A DNA stretch of 64,000 nt from positions 48,500 to 112,499 of the forward strand of contig CAIWAH010000230.1 in NCBI GenBank assembly GCA_903910585.1, in the 5' to 3' direction. This DNA comes from an uncultured Verrucomicrobiota bacterium. GTDB lineage: Bacteria > Verrucomicrobiota > Verrucomicrobiia > Limisphaerales > UBA9464. Position 1 is the stretch's first letter, and each line of letters opens with the position of its first letter. Position numbers and translations under genes: made by a program. The notes beneath the pieces were generated by a model, which saw nothing but the letters and a program-made list of their open reading frames with translations, ran no database searches and was not told the DNA's origin. This document shows, piece by piece, positions 43,615 to 50,999 of this stretch.

Positions 43615-44502
43615 TCACCTTGGCACGAATCGAAATCTGTTTCGTAGCACCAGCCATATTCCAACTGTGAGTGTGCCGAAAATCGCAAGTGCTATTCCGA
43701 TCTTGGGACCGGTCTTGGCAAACAGCGGAAGCATTTCACCAGCGCCCAGCTCGCTCTGCGAGTCTGGGTCCAATTTCAGCAAGCCTACGCCGTTGTCTGC
43801 CGGAAATGCAGCATACCATTGGGAGTAGCTGAGAAGTCCCGCAGTGATATCGGTGTCCGCGGTAACCTGCGTTCGTGCGGCCAGGAACTTCGCCGGCTTA
43901 AAGCCTGAGTCCCGTAACCACCGGAACGCGTTATACTGCGCGTAATTGGGGATTGCGCCCGCCGCGTTTGTCTTCGGTTGTCCATGGGTAAGAAAGTTCC
44001 AACTTCGCCGCCCCAGAAGTCGCAGAAGTGGCACGACATCGTTGGTGGAGGGCGGTAATTGCACGGTAAGCCCGAATTCCTTGAACCCGTCCTGAATCCA
44101 CTGCTCCTGCGACCACTGCCGATGGCTTTCCAGCCAGCCGTTGGTAGCGAGCACATCGCGGTTTGCCATCAAAGACAGGCAGTATGCGGTGCAGCCACAG
44201 ACCCGAAATGCGGCGGAGTTGGTCGCCTGTCTTGCCAGCCAAAGACACCACGATTTGTCGCCATAGTAGCCGATTCGATCGGCGCGAAAGATCAAATCGG
44301 GTGAACGCCCAAGCCGGCGATAATCCTTTTGTTCCTCCAGCCAGCGGGCGGACTCGGAATGATTCCGCACCCACGCTGGATCAGACAGGCGCCGGGTTGG
44401 ACCCAGTTTGTAGAACCACCAGTAGGCAGCGGTGGCACCCAGCAGCAGTATCAGACAACCAAGCAATCGCTGCCCACGCGTTGGCTGTGATGTGAAGTTC
44501 AC
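43615..44502 (-). CDS. Hypothetical protein with two membrane helices
   Basis: The 295-residue protein is unrecognised. It has an N-terminal helix (LLGCLILLLGATAAYWWFY, about residues 13-31), a soluble domain rich in W, R and N (WLARQATNSAAFRVCGCTAY and HRQWSQEQWIQDGFKEFGLT) and a C-terminal helix (IGIALAIFGTLTVGIWLVL, about 268-286). GC content and codon use are clearly lower than in surrounding genes, and it sits next to a repeat-rich gap, so recent acquisition is possible. It lies 51 bp downstream of the xylH stop on the same strand, but nothing links it to sugar transport. Confidence 0.6.
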   Translation of the reverse strand: MNFTSQPTRGQRLLGCLILLLGATAAYWWFYKLGPTRRLSDPAWVRNHSESARWLEEQKDYRRLGRSPDLIFRADRIGYYGDKSWCLWLARQATNSAAFRVCGCTAYCLSLMANRDVLATNGWLESHRQWSQEQWIQDGFKEFGLTVQLPPSTNDVVPLLRLLGRRSWNFLTHGQPKTNAAGAIPNYAQYNAFRWLRDSGFKPAKFLAARTQVTADTDITAGLLSYSQWYAAFPADNGVGLLKLDPDSQSELGAGEMLPLFAKTGPKIGIALAIFGTLTVGIWLVLRNRFRFVPR

Positions 44503-44553
44503 TGTGCGATACGGGATGTTCGACCGTGGTCCAAACCTTTCGTTTCGCCGGAT

Positions 44554-45717
44554 TCACTTCTTCCCGAACCGAACGTCCATCCACACGGCGAAGGCCAGCA
44601 CGAGGCCGCGGACGATGAACTTCAGCTCGGGCGACACGGCGAGCAGCGTCATGCCGTTGAGCAGGCTGGCCATGATCAGCGCGCCGAACAGCGCCCCGAG
44701 CACGGAGCCGCGTCCGCCCTTCAGGCTCGTGCCGCCAATCACGCAGGCGGCGATGGCGTCGAGTTCCATCAGGTCGCCGACGGTCGTGGTCGAGTTGCCG
44801 ATGTAGGCGGTCTGCATGAAGCCGGTGATCGCCACGATGCCGCCGAGCAGGGTGAACGCGATGATGACGGTCTTGCCCACAGGCACGCCGGAGATGACCG
44901 CCGCCTCCTCGTTGCCGCCGATGGCATAGAGGTGCCGGCCGAACGGCGTGTGCCGGGTCAGCGTGTGCACCGCGGTCGCCACGGCGCACAGGATGACGAA
45001 GCTCAGCGGCACGCCCCGGAACTGGTTGCACACGAGCACGACGAGCGCGATGCCCTGGGCGGCGATGAAGGTCTTGAGGTAGGCGACTTCAAAGTCCTCG
45101 ACGCGGGCGCCGATGGCGCGGCGACGGGCACGGGCACGGCTTTGGAGGAACACCAGCAGCGCGACCACGGCCGCCGCGAGCGCCCAACCGGCTGCGGGCG
45201 AGAGGTAATAGGTGGTCAGGAGCGAATACAGGTTGTCGCGACCGTCGCGTGTCACGGGCACGGTGTGGCTCTGGATGACGAGCCAGAACACGCCCTTGAA
45301 GGTCAGCAAGCCGCCCAGCGTGGCGATGAACGCCTGGATGCGATTCTTCACGATGAACCAGCCGAGGCCCGCGTAGAGGGTGAGTCCGACGACGAAGCTC
45401 ACCAGCAGGGCCAGCGGTGCGGACCAGCCGTGCTGGTTGACGAGCACCGCGGCGGTTCCGCCCATGAGCCCGGCGCCGGCGCCAACGGACAGGTCGGTGT
45501 GGCCGGGCAGCAGCACCAGCAGCACGCCGACCGCGAGCGTCGCCGTGACCGACAGCTCGATCATCAACATCGAGAGATTGCGCGGGCTAAGGAATTGCGG
45601 CGACAGCAGCGCGAACAGAATCCAGATCAGCGCCAGCATCGCGGGCATGATGAGCTCGCGCGTCGAAGCGGCCGACGGGCGCGGTGCGGCGGGCAGGGCA
45701 GGGGCGGTCGTGGTCAT
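44554..45717 (-). CDS. xylH: Xylose-type sugar ABC transporter permease
   Basis: The 387-residue protein has about ten membrane helices. It shows signatures of the CUT2 sugar permeases: PGHTDLSVGAGAGLMGGTAA, FIATLGGLLTFKGVFWLVI, HTPFGRHLYAIGGNEEAAVI and CVIGGTSLKGGRGSVLGALF. With the XylF-like binding protein and XylG-like ATPase upstream it forms a complete importer, most likely for D-xylose, though other pentoses are possible. The ATPase gene ends 170 bp upstream. That gap is occupied by an inverted repeat (45740-45820) which could affect coupled expression. Confidence 0.9.
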   Translation of the reverse strand: MTTTAPALPAAPRPSAASTRELIMPAMLALIWILFALLSPQFLSPRNLSMLMIELSVTATLAVGVLLVLLPGHTDLSVGAGAGLMGGTAAVLVNQHGWSAPLALLVSFVVGLTLYAGLGWFIVKNRIQAFIATLGGLLTFKGVFWLVIQSHTVPVTRDGRDNLYSLLTTYYLSPAAGWALAAAVVALLVFLQSRARARRRAIGARVEDFEVAYLKTFIAAQGIALVVLVCNQFRGVPLSFVILCAVATAVHTLTRHTPFGRHLYAIGGNEEAAVISGVPVGKTVIIAFTLLGGIVAITGFMQTAYIGNSTTTVGDLMELDAIAACVIGGTSLKGGRGSVLGALFGALIMASLLNGMTLLAVSPELKFIVRGLVLAFAVWMDVRFGKK

Positions 45718-45739
45718 GGCGATTTCACGAAAGAAGAAA

Positions 45740-45820
45740 GCAGGCGGGAAAGTGAGAAGGTGGGCAGGTGGGACATTGGGTTGAGAGATCGACTTCCCAC
45801 CCGCTCACTTTCCCACCTGC
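45740..45820. repeat. Inverted repeat filling the xylG-xylH gap
   Basis: Bases 45740-45767 match the reverse complement of 45793-45820 at 24 of 28 positions; the shared core is GGGAAAGTGAG. The two arms enclose about 25 bases. A further ACCTGCAATGT/ACATT partner lies just outside. The arms are built from degenerate G-rich 7-8-base units. No terminator-like T-tract follows on the minus strand. Confidence 0.65.
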
Positions 45821-45886
45821 TCACCTGCAATGTAGCATGAGCCTCCTTACGTCGGCTGCTACGGGGATCGATTGATGGCCAGTGAT

Positions 45887-47458
45887 TCATCCCGCGACGG
45901 TGCTTTGGTTCCCCATCGCGGCGGCAAGGAGGGCTTCCTGGTTGAACTGGTCGCGGGTGAATTCGCCGCCCACGCGGCCCTCATGGAGCATCACGATGCG
46001 GTCGCTCATGCCCATGAGTTCGGGCAGTTCGCTGGAGACGAGCACCACGGCTTTGCCCTGCGCGGTGAGTTCGTTGATGAGGTGATAGACCTCCAGCTTG
46101 GCGCCGACATCAATGCCGCGCGTCGGTTCGTCGAGGAAGACGACCTGCGGTTCGGTCATCAGCGCCTTGCCCAGAACGACCTTCTGCTGGTTGCCGCCGG
46201 ACAGGCCGCCGACCACGGTTTCCAGGCCGGGCGCCTTGATCCGCAGCGCGTCAAAGAAACGACGGTTGGCCGGTTCCTCGGCGGTCTCGTCGAGGAAGGT
46301 GCCCGGGTTGAGCCGGTCGAGCGAAGAAAGCGAGAGGTTGAAGCCAATGGGCTGTTCGAGATGCAGGCCAAGGCGTTTGCGGTCTTCGGTGACCAGCACG
46401 AGGCCGCGCCGGATGGATTCGCGCGGGGTGGGCTCGGGATAAGCATCGCCGCCGAGTGTGACTTCGCCGCCTTGGCGAACTCCCCATGCGCCGAAGAGGT
46501 GCTGCAGAAGCTCCGACCGGCCCGCGCCCATCAGGCCGCCAATGCCGAGGACTTCGCCCGCGGCGACGGCGAACGAGATATTTTGCAGGCGGGCTGGCGA
46601 CTCGGCATCGGGTGAGGCGGAGAGGTTTTGCACCTGGAGTAAGGAAGACCCTGAGGAGACGGGGCGACCACCGGTGGTTCCGCCGGGCAGGCTGGCAGCC
46701 TGCCCTACGTTGCGAGGAAACAGGTCCTTGATCTCGCGGCCGACCATGTGGCGGATGATCGTCGGGATGTCGGCCTCCGCGGCGGGCAGCGTGGTGATGC
46801 TTGCGCCGTCGCGCAGGACGGTGATGCGGTCGGCGAGCGACTTCACCTCGCCCAGCTTGTGCGAGATGTAGATGCAGCCGACGCCGGTGGCGCGCAGCTC
46901 GCGGACGATGCGCAGGAGGATGGCCACCTCATGCTCGGCCAAGGCGGCGGTGGGCTCGTCGAGGATCAGGATGCGGGAGCGCTTGTTCAGCGCCTTGACG
47001 ATCTCGACGAGCTGCTTCTGGCCGACACCGAGGTCGCGCACCGGCGTATCGGGATCGAGCTCGATGCGGAAGCGGGCGAGCAGTTCCGCGGCGTCGGCGT
47101 AGGCCCGGTCCCAGTCCACCCAGGGGCCGCGGCGACGTTCGGCGCCGAGGAAGATGTTCTCGGCGACGCTCATCTCCTCCACGAGGGCGAGCTCCTGATA
47201 GATGACCGCGAGGCCGGCCGCCTCGGCATCCCGCAACGAGCGGAACTCGGCGCGTTTCCCGTCCACGAGGATCTCACCCTCGTAGCTGCCGAACGGATGG
47301 ATGCCCGAGAGCGTCTTGATGAGCGTGGACTTGCCGGCGCCATTCTCGCCGCACAGCGCATGAATCTCGCCCGCCCGCAGGTCAAACGAGACGTCGCGCA
47401 GCGCCACCACGCCGGGGAACGACTTGGTCAGGTGCCGGGCTTCGAGCAAGGGATTCAT
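45887..47458 (-). CDS. xylG: Xylose-type sugar ABC transporter ATPase, two tandem ABC domains
   Basis: The 523-residue protein has two ABC modules. The first has Walker A GENGAGKST (about residues 36-44), the phrase VRDLGVGQKQLVEIVKALNK and Walker B ILILDEPTAAL. The second, degenerate at Walker A as usual in this family, has GIGGLMGAGRSELL, VVGGLSGGNQQKVVLGKAL and VVFLDEPTRGIDVGAK. Between them, in the linker after REIKDLFPRN, about 20 residues (VGQAASLPGGTTGGRPVSSG) are encoded by palindromic repeat DNA (46667-46705). The start codon at 47458 touches the cassette repeat. The gene lies downstream of xylF and the GxxExxY gene. Confidence 0.92.
   Translation of the reverse strand: MNPLLEARHLTKSFPGVVALRDVSFDLRAGEIHALCGENGAGKSTLIKTLSGIHPFGSYEGEILVDGKRAEFRSLRDAEAAGLAVIYQELALVEEMSVAENIFLGAERRRGPWVDWDRAYADAAELLARFRIELDPDTPVRDLGVGQKQLVEIVKALNKRSRILILDEPTAALAEHEVAILLRIVRELRATGVGCIYISHKLGEVKSLADRITVLRDGASITTLPAAEADIPTIIRHMVGREIKDLFPRNVGQAASLPGGTTGGRPVSSGSSLLQVQNLSASPDAESPARLQNISFAVAAGEVLGIGGLMGAGRSELLQHLFGAWGVRQGGEVTLGGDAYPEPTPRESIRRGLVLVTEDRKRLGLHLEQPIGFNLSLSSLDRLNPGTFLDETAEEPANRRFFDALRIKAPGLETVVGGLSGGNQQKVVLGKALMTEPQVVFLDEPTRGIDVGAKLEVYHLINELTAQGKAVVLVSSELPELMGMSDRIVMLHEGRVGGEFTRDQFNQEALLAAAMGNQSTVAG
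46667..46705. repeat. Palindromic element inserted in frame within xylG
   Basis: GGGCAGGCT-GGC-AGCCTGCCC at 46685-46705 is a perfect 9-bp hairpin with a 3-base loop. ACCACCGGTGGT at 46667-46678 is a perfect palindrome beside it. Read on the minus strand it gives VGQAASLP, a peptide that recurs in unrelated proteins of such genomes because of this DNA repeat. It lies in the loop between the two ATPase modules, where an insertion would be tolerated. Confidence 0.75.
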
Positions 47459-47490
47459 CCGCAGATTACGCTGATTACGCAGATTGGGGA
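47457..47490. repeat. Left boundary repeat of the GxxExxY cassette, 9-base period
   Basis: Three 9-base units (GCAGATTAC, GCTGATTAC, GCAGATTGG) abut the start codon of xylG. It matches the direct copy at 47932-47965 at 31 of 34 positions and the inverted copy at 48017-48045 at 26 of 29. It also supplies the last codons (PQSA) and the stop of the GxxExxY gene. Confidence 0.85.
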
Positions 47491-47924
47491 CTGCTGAGTG
47501 AGGTCGGTGGTTTGTGGGAACGGACCATCCGCTTCCAGAACAACGACGGAGTTCCGAAATTCAGCAGGAGGCCGCGCTCATGGTCCGAGGCCTTGAGGTA
47601 ATTGATGAGCTGGGATTCCTCTGAGCCGGTGATGGTGGCTAGTGCCTTCAGTTCAACAATCACGGAAGCGAAGCAGACGAAGTCGGCCCGGTAGGTCGTC
47701 GCCAATTTTCGCCCCTTGTATTGGATGGGTAGTCCAACCTCCCGTTCGAACGGGATGCCGCGGATTTCAAATTCCAGCGCCAACGCCTCCTGATAGGCGG
47801 CCTCAAGGAATCCGTGCCCCAGCTCTCGGTGGACTTCCATTGCAGCACCGATGATGGCATAGGTCTGCGGATCGTCGGCTTGAGCGGCTTGGGCAGAACG
47901 GCTGTGTTGTGGGTTTGGGTTCAT
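47475..47924 (-). CDS. GxxExxY protein (PD-(D/E)XK_3 family)
   Basis: From the ATG at 47924 the protein has 149 residues. It contains the family motif GFLEAAY (residues 38-44) and a PD-(D/E)XK-like core: D81, then E91-L-K93 in VIVELKAL, and a downstream glutamine in SQLINYL. The family is widespread, often multicopy, and of unknown function; the fold suggests a nuclease-related enzyme. The gene is bounded by 9-base-period repeats, and the left repeat encodes its final residues and stop. A start at 48011 would only add repeat-derived residues (PNLRNQRNPR), so 47924 is preferred. It interrupts the xylF-xylG operon in the same orientation. Confidence 0.88.
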   Translation of the reverse strand: MNPNPQHSRSAQAAQADDPQTYAIIGAAMEVHRELGHGFLEAAYQEALALEFEIRGIPFEREVGLPIQYKGRKLATTYRADFVCFASVIVELKALATITGSEESQLINYLKASDHERGLLLNFGTPSLFWKRMVRSHKPPTSLSSPQSA

Positions 47925-47931
47925 GGAGTGT

Positions 47932-47965
47932 ATCCGCGGATTTCGCTGGTTACGCAGATTGGGGA
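47932..47965. repeat. Internal direct copy of the GxxExxY cassette repeat
   Basis: The sequence matches 47457-47490 with three substitutions in 34 bases and has the same orientation. It ends 8 bases before the start codon of the GxxExxY gene, where a ribosome-binding site would be expected. Confidence 0.85.
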
Positions 47966-48016
47966 GAGAACGGTTCGGAGTGCTTCGGTAGGCAGGACTG
48001 AGCTTGGTCATCTTTG

Positions 48017-48045
48017 AATCTGCGAAATCTGCGCAATCTGCGGAT
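48017..48045. repeat. Right boundary repeat of the GxxExxY cassette, inverted
   Basis: AATCTGCGA, AATCTGCGC and AATCTGCGG run in tandem. The reverse complement matches 47457-47485 at 26 of 29 positions. It touches the TGA stop codon of xylF (48045-48047), so the cassette exactly occupies the space between two operon genes. Confidence 0.85.
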
Positions 48046-49091
48046 CACTTCAGGTCCTCCGCCTTGTGGAAGCCGTCCTTCACCACGGTGTCCTGCATGT
48101 TCGCCTTATCCACGGAGACGACCTCTTCCAGGATGCTGGGCACTTTCTTGAAGCCGTTTTCGACGACGCCGTTGGCGATGAGCACCTGGCGATTGCCCAG
48201 GGCGACGGCGGCTTCGGCGGCGCGGTCGGCGAGCTTTGAGAGCGGTTTGTAGATGGTCATGGTCTGCGTGCCGCGGAGGATGCGCTGGCAGGCGGCGAGT
48301 TCGGCGTCCTGGCCGGTGACGAGCACCTTGCCGGCGAGTCCCTCCTCGGTGAGTGCCTGGATGGCGCCGCCGGCGGTGCCGTCGTTGGAGGCGAGCACGC
48401 CGTCGAGGTTGCGGCCCTGGGCGGTGAGGGCGGCGTTCATGATCTTCTTGGCGTTCTCCGGTTTCCAATCCACGGCCCAGTCCTCGAAGACGACCTCGAT
48501 CTGGCCGCTGGCGATGAGCGGGTTGAGCACGTTGTCCTGGCCGAGCTTGAAGAGCGCGGCGTTGTTGTCGGTCTTCGAGCCGTAGATGCGGACGATCCGG
48601 GACTTCTTCCCGGCGAGCTGCTTCACGAGGTAGCGGGCCTGTTCCTCGCCGACGCGCACGTTGTCGAAGCTCAGGTAGAGGTCCACGTCGGAGTCGCGGA
48701 TCAGGCGGTCGTAGCTGATGACGGGCACGCCGGCCTTCTTCGCCGCTCCGACCGCCTTGGCCATGGCCTCGCCGTTGTGCGGGACAATGACCAGCACGTC
48801 GATGCCCCGGCTCAGGAGCGCCTCGCAGTCCTGCATCTGGCGGGCGTCGTCGGAGTTGGCGGACGACGCGAAGACCTCCGCGCCGAGTTCGGTGGCCCGG
48901 GCGGTGAAGCGATCGCGGTCGCGCTGCCAGCGCTCCTCCTTGAGCGTGTCGAGCGAAAGGCCGAGGCGGACCTTGCCGCCGGGCTGGGCCGAGGAGCCGG
49001 GATTGGCCGGGGCGTCACGGCGGGAGACCACGACGCCAATGAGCACGCTCAGGACGAGCGAGCCGGTGACGAGCAAAAGACGCGGATTCAT
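48045..49091 (-). CDS. xylF: Xylose-type sugar ABC transporter substrate-binding protein
   Basis: From the ATG at 49091 the protein has 348 residues with a signal peptide (RLLLVTGSLVLSVLIGVVVS). The periplasmic sugar-binding fold is close to D-xylose-binding XylF: GLSLDTLKEERWQRDRDRF, then GIDVLVIVPHNGEAMA, VISYDRLIRDSDVDLYLSFD, RIYGSKTDNNAALFKLGQ, ASNDGTAGGAIQALTEEGL and TIYKPLSKLADRAAEAAV. A longer frame to 49226 is rejected because it precedes the signal peptide. It is the first gene of the xyl operon and shares a 125-bp divergent region with the TPR gene at 49217. Confidence 0.93.
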   Translation of the reverse strand: MNPRLLLVTGSLVLSVLIGVVVSRRDAPANPGSSAQPGGKVRLGLSLDTLKEERWQRDRDRFTARATELGAEVFASSANSDDARQMQDCEALLSRGIDVLVIVPHNGEAMAKAVGAAKKAGVPVISYDRLIRDSDVDLYLSFDNVRVGEEQARYLVKQLAGKKSRIVRIYGSKTDNNAALFKLGQDNVLNPLIASGQIEVVFEDWAVDWKPENAKKIMNAALTAQGRNLDGVLASNDGTAGGAIQALTEEGLAGKVLVTGQDAELAACQRILRGTQTMTIYKPLSKLADRAAEAAVALGNRQVLIANGVVENGFKKVPSILEEVVSVDKANMQDTVVKDGFHKAEDLK

Positions 49092-49216
49092 GTCGCGATG
49101 GGGATCGGGAACGCGCCGAGAGAACCGCCTGCGGCGGCGGCCGGCAAAGCGAAAAGCGCCGGAAGCACCGTGGGGCGCATCTTGAAATTGCCGGAACGCT
49201 CCGTGAAGGTGCCGCC

Positions 49217-50995
49217 GTGTCCGCAACGACCAGCAGCAGCTCCAGCTCCGATCCGCGCCGGCAACGATCCCGGCGGTCCGAGAAGGCGGCGGCGTTCGCC
49301 CGTCGGGTCATCGGGTTCGCCCTGGTGCTCATCCTGGTTTCCGGCGGCGCCCTCGCATGGAACTCGAAGGGAAGGGCGATCTACCAGCGGCGGTTGCGCG
49401 AACGGGAGATCAACCGGGCGGAAGCGGCGCTGGCAGCGAAGCGGTTTGAGGAGGCGGCCACTCTCGCCCGGCAGGTCGGCGCGGTGGACACACGCAACCT
49501 GCGGGCTGCCCGGATCGCCGCCGAGGCGTTGCAGGCGATGGGACTCGAAGATTGCGTCCGCTGGTGGCGCCGGGTGGCCGAGCTGAACCGCTACGACGCG
49601 GACTCCGTCACTGCCTGGGCGAGTGCCGCGTTCCAGTTTGACGACCTCCGGTCTGCCTACGCCGCCCTGCGGCAGTTCCCCCGCGGCACCGATTCCGCAG
49701 CCTATCATGATCTCTCGGGCCGGGCGGCGCTGAGCCGGGGCGACGTGGCGAAGGCGCGCCTGCACCTGGCCAAGGCGCTGGCGAAGGCGCCGAACGACGC
49801 GGCCATCCGCGCCCGGTTCGCCGAAGCGCACCTCGATTCGCCGCAGCCGGAGGAGCGCCGGCGGGCGGTGGAATTTCTCGAGAGTCTGGCACAGGAGCCC
49901 GGCAATTCCCGCGCCGTCAGCCTCCTTACCCGCGAAGCGCTGGAACGACGCGACACGACGCGCGCCCTTCAGCTGAGCCAACGGCTGCTCGCGCGCACCA
50001 ACCTGACGTTTGCCGACCGGCTGGTGCACCTGTCGGTGCTGCATCGCGGCGGAGCCCCGACCTTTGGCGAGGAACGGGACCGGTTGCAGGGGGAGGCGGT
50101 CCAGCGGCCGGAACTGCTGGTCCAGTGGCTGGAATGGTCGGCCCAGGAAGGTTCGGCTGCGACGGCGCTGAAGTGGTTTCGGGGCCTGGAGCCGGAGGTT
50201 CAGAACCAGGCCCGGGTGATGGCGGCGGCCGCGGATCTGTATGTCGCCCTGGAGGACTGGAAAGGGCTCCGTGAATGGGTGTTCAACGCGAACTGGGCGG
50301 ACCTTGAGCCGCAGCGCATGGCGTTTGAGGGATTGGCGGCCGTCCGGTTGGCCGTCGGCGGAGTGGCGGCGGCAGCGGACGGACCGTGGCGGCAGGCGCT
50401 TCGCGAAGCGAAAGGCCAGGCCCAGCATCTTCACTGGCTCGCGCTGCGGGCGGAACGCTGGGGTCTGTTCCAGCCCGCGGAGACCACCCTTTGGCAGATG
50501 GTCCAGAAGGACATTGATCCGGACGGGGCTCTGGAACGGCTGGCCGGTCTCTATCGGCGGCAGGACCAGGCCGACGGCCTCCTGAAGGTGGCCAAGCGCC
50601 AGCTTGAGCTTCATCCGAGGGATCCTTCGGCCGAAGCCGATGCGCTTTACTTCGGCTCGCTCCTCCAGATTGACACGCTCCAGCTGCGTCCGCTGGCCGA
50701 CCGGGTGGCCGGGCGGGTGGGTGAAGCGCCGGAGTTTGCCGTGGCGGTGGCGATGTATCGCGCCCGGACTGACGAGGCGGCAGCAGGACTGAAGCTCCTG
50801 CGCAGCCTGCCGCCGGCCGAACTGGAAGCGCCGGCGCGCCGGGCGCTGTTGGTCTTGCTGCTCGCGCAGGATGAGGATCGCGCCGCGGCGAGGTCCGAAC
50901 TGGAACGGGGAATCACCGGTCCCATGCTGTCTCCGGAAGCCCAGCTCGTGGAGGAAGCCCGAGCGTTGATCCGTTCCGGACGGCACGGACGCTGA
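49217..50995 (+). CDS. TPR-like repeat membrane protein, GTG start
   Basis: The 592-residue protein starts at GTG 49217. A serine-rich, basic N-terminus leads to one membrane helix (VIGFALVLILVSGGALAW, about residues 31-48). The rest is helical hairpin repeats of TPR type, for example AEAALAAKRFEEAATLARQV, YHDLSGRAALSRGDVAKARL and REALERRDTTRALQLSQRLL. Such proteins usually scaffold envelope complexes; there is no catalytic motif. It ends 4 bases before the stop of the other, convergent TPR protein gene. The role is unknown. Confidence 0.75.
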   Translation: MSATTSSSSSSDPRRQRSRRSEKAAAFARRVIGFALVLILVSGGALAWNSKGRAIYQRRLREREINRAEAALAAKRFEEAATLARQVGAVDTRNLRAARIAAEALQAMGLEDCVRWWRRVAELNRYDADSVTAWASAAFQFDDLRSAYAALRQFPRGTDSAAYHDLSGRAALSRGDVAKARLHLAKALAKAPNDAAIRARFAEAHLDSPQPEERRRAVEFLESLAQEPGNSRAVSLLTREALERRDTTRALQLSQRLLARTNLTFADRLVHLSVLHRGGAPTFGEERDRLQGEAVQRPELLVQWLEWSAQEGSAATALKWFRGLEPEVQNQARVMAAAADLYVALEDWKGLREWVFNANWADLEPQRMAFEGLAAVRLAVGGVAAAADGPWRQALREAKGQAQHLHWLALRAERWGLFQPAETTLWQMVQKDIDPDGALERLAGLYRRQDQADGLLKVAKRQLELHPRDPSAEADALYFGSLLQIDTLQLRPLADRVAGRVGEAPEFAVAVAMYRARTDEAAAGLKLLRSLPPAELEAPARRALLVLLLAQDEDRAAARSELERGITGPMLSPEAQLVEEARALIRSGRHGR

Positions 50996-50999
50996 CCGT

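Noticed and set aside
47457..48045. Classical insertion sequence
   Set aside because: There are terminal inverted repeats but no transposase and no target-site duplication that I can see, so it is reported as a cassette candidate.
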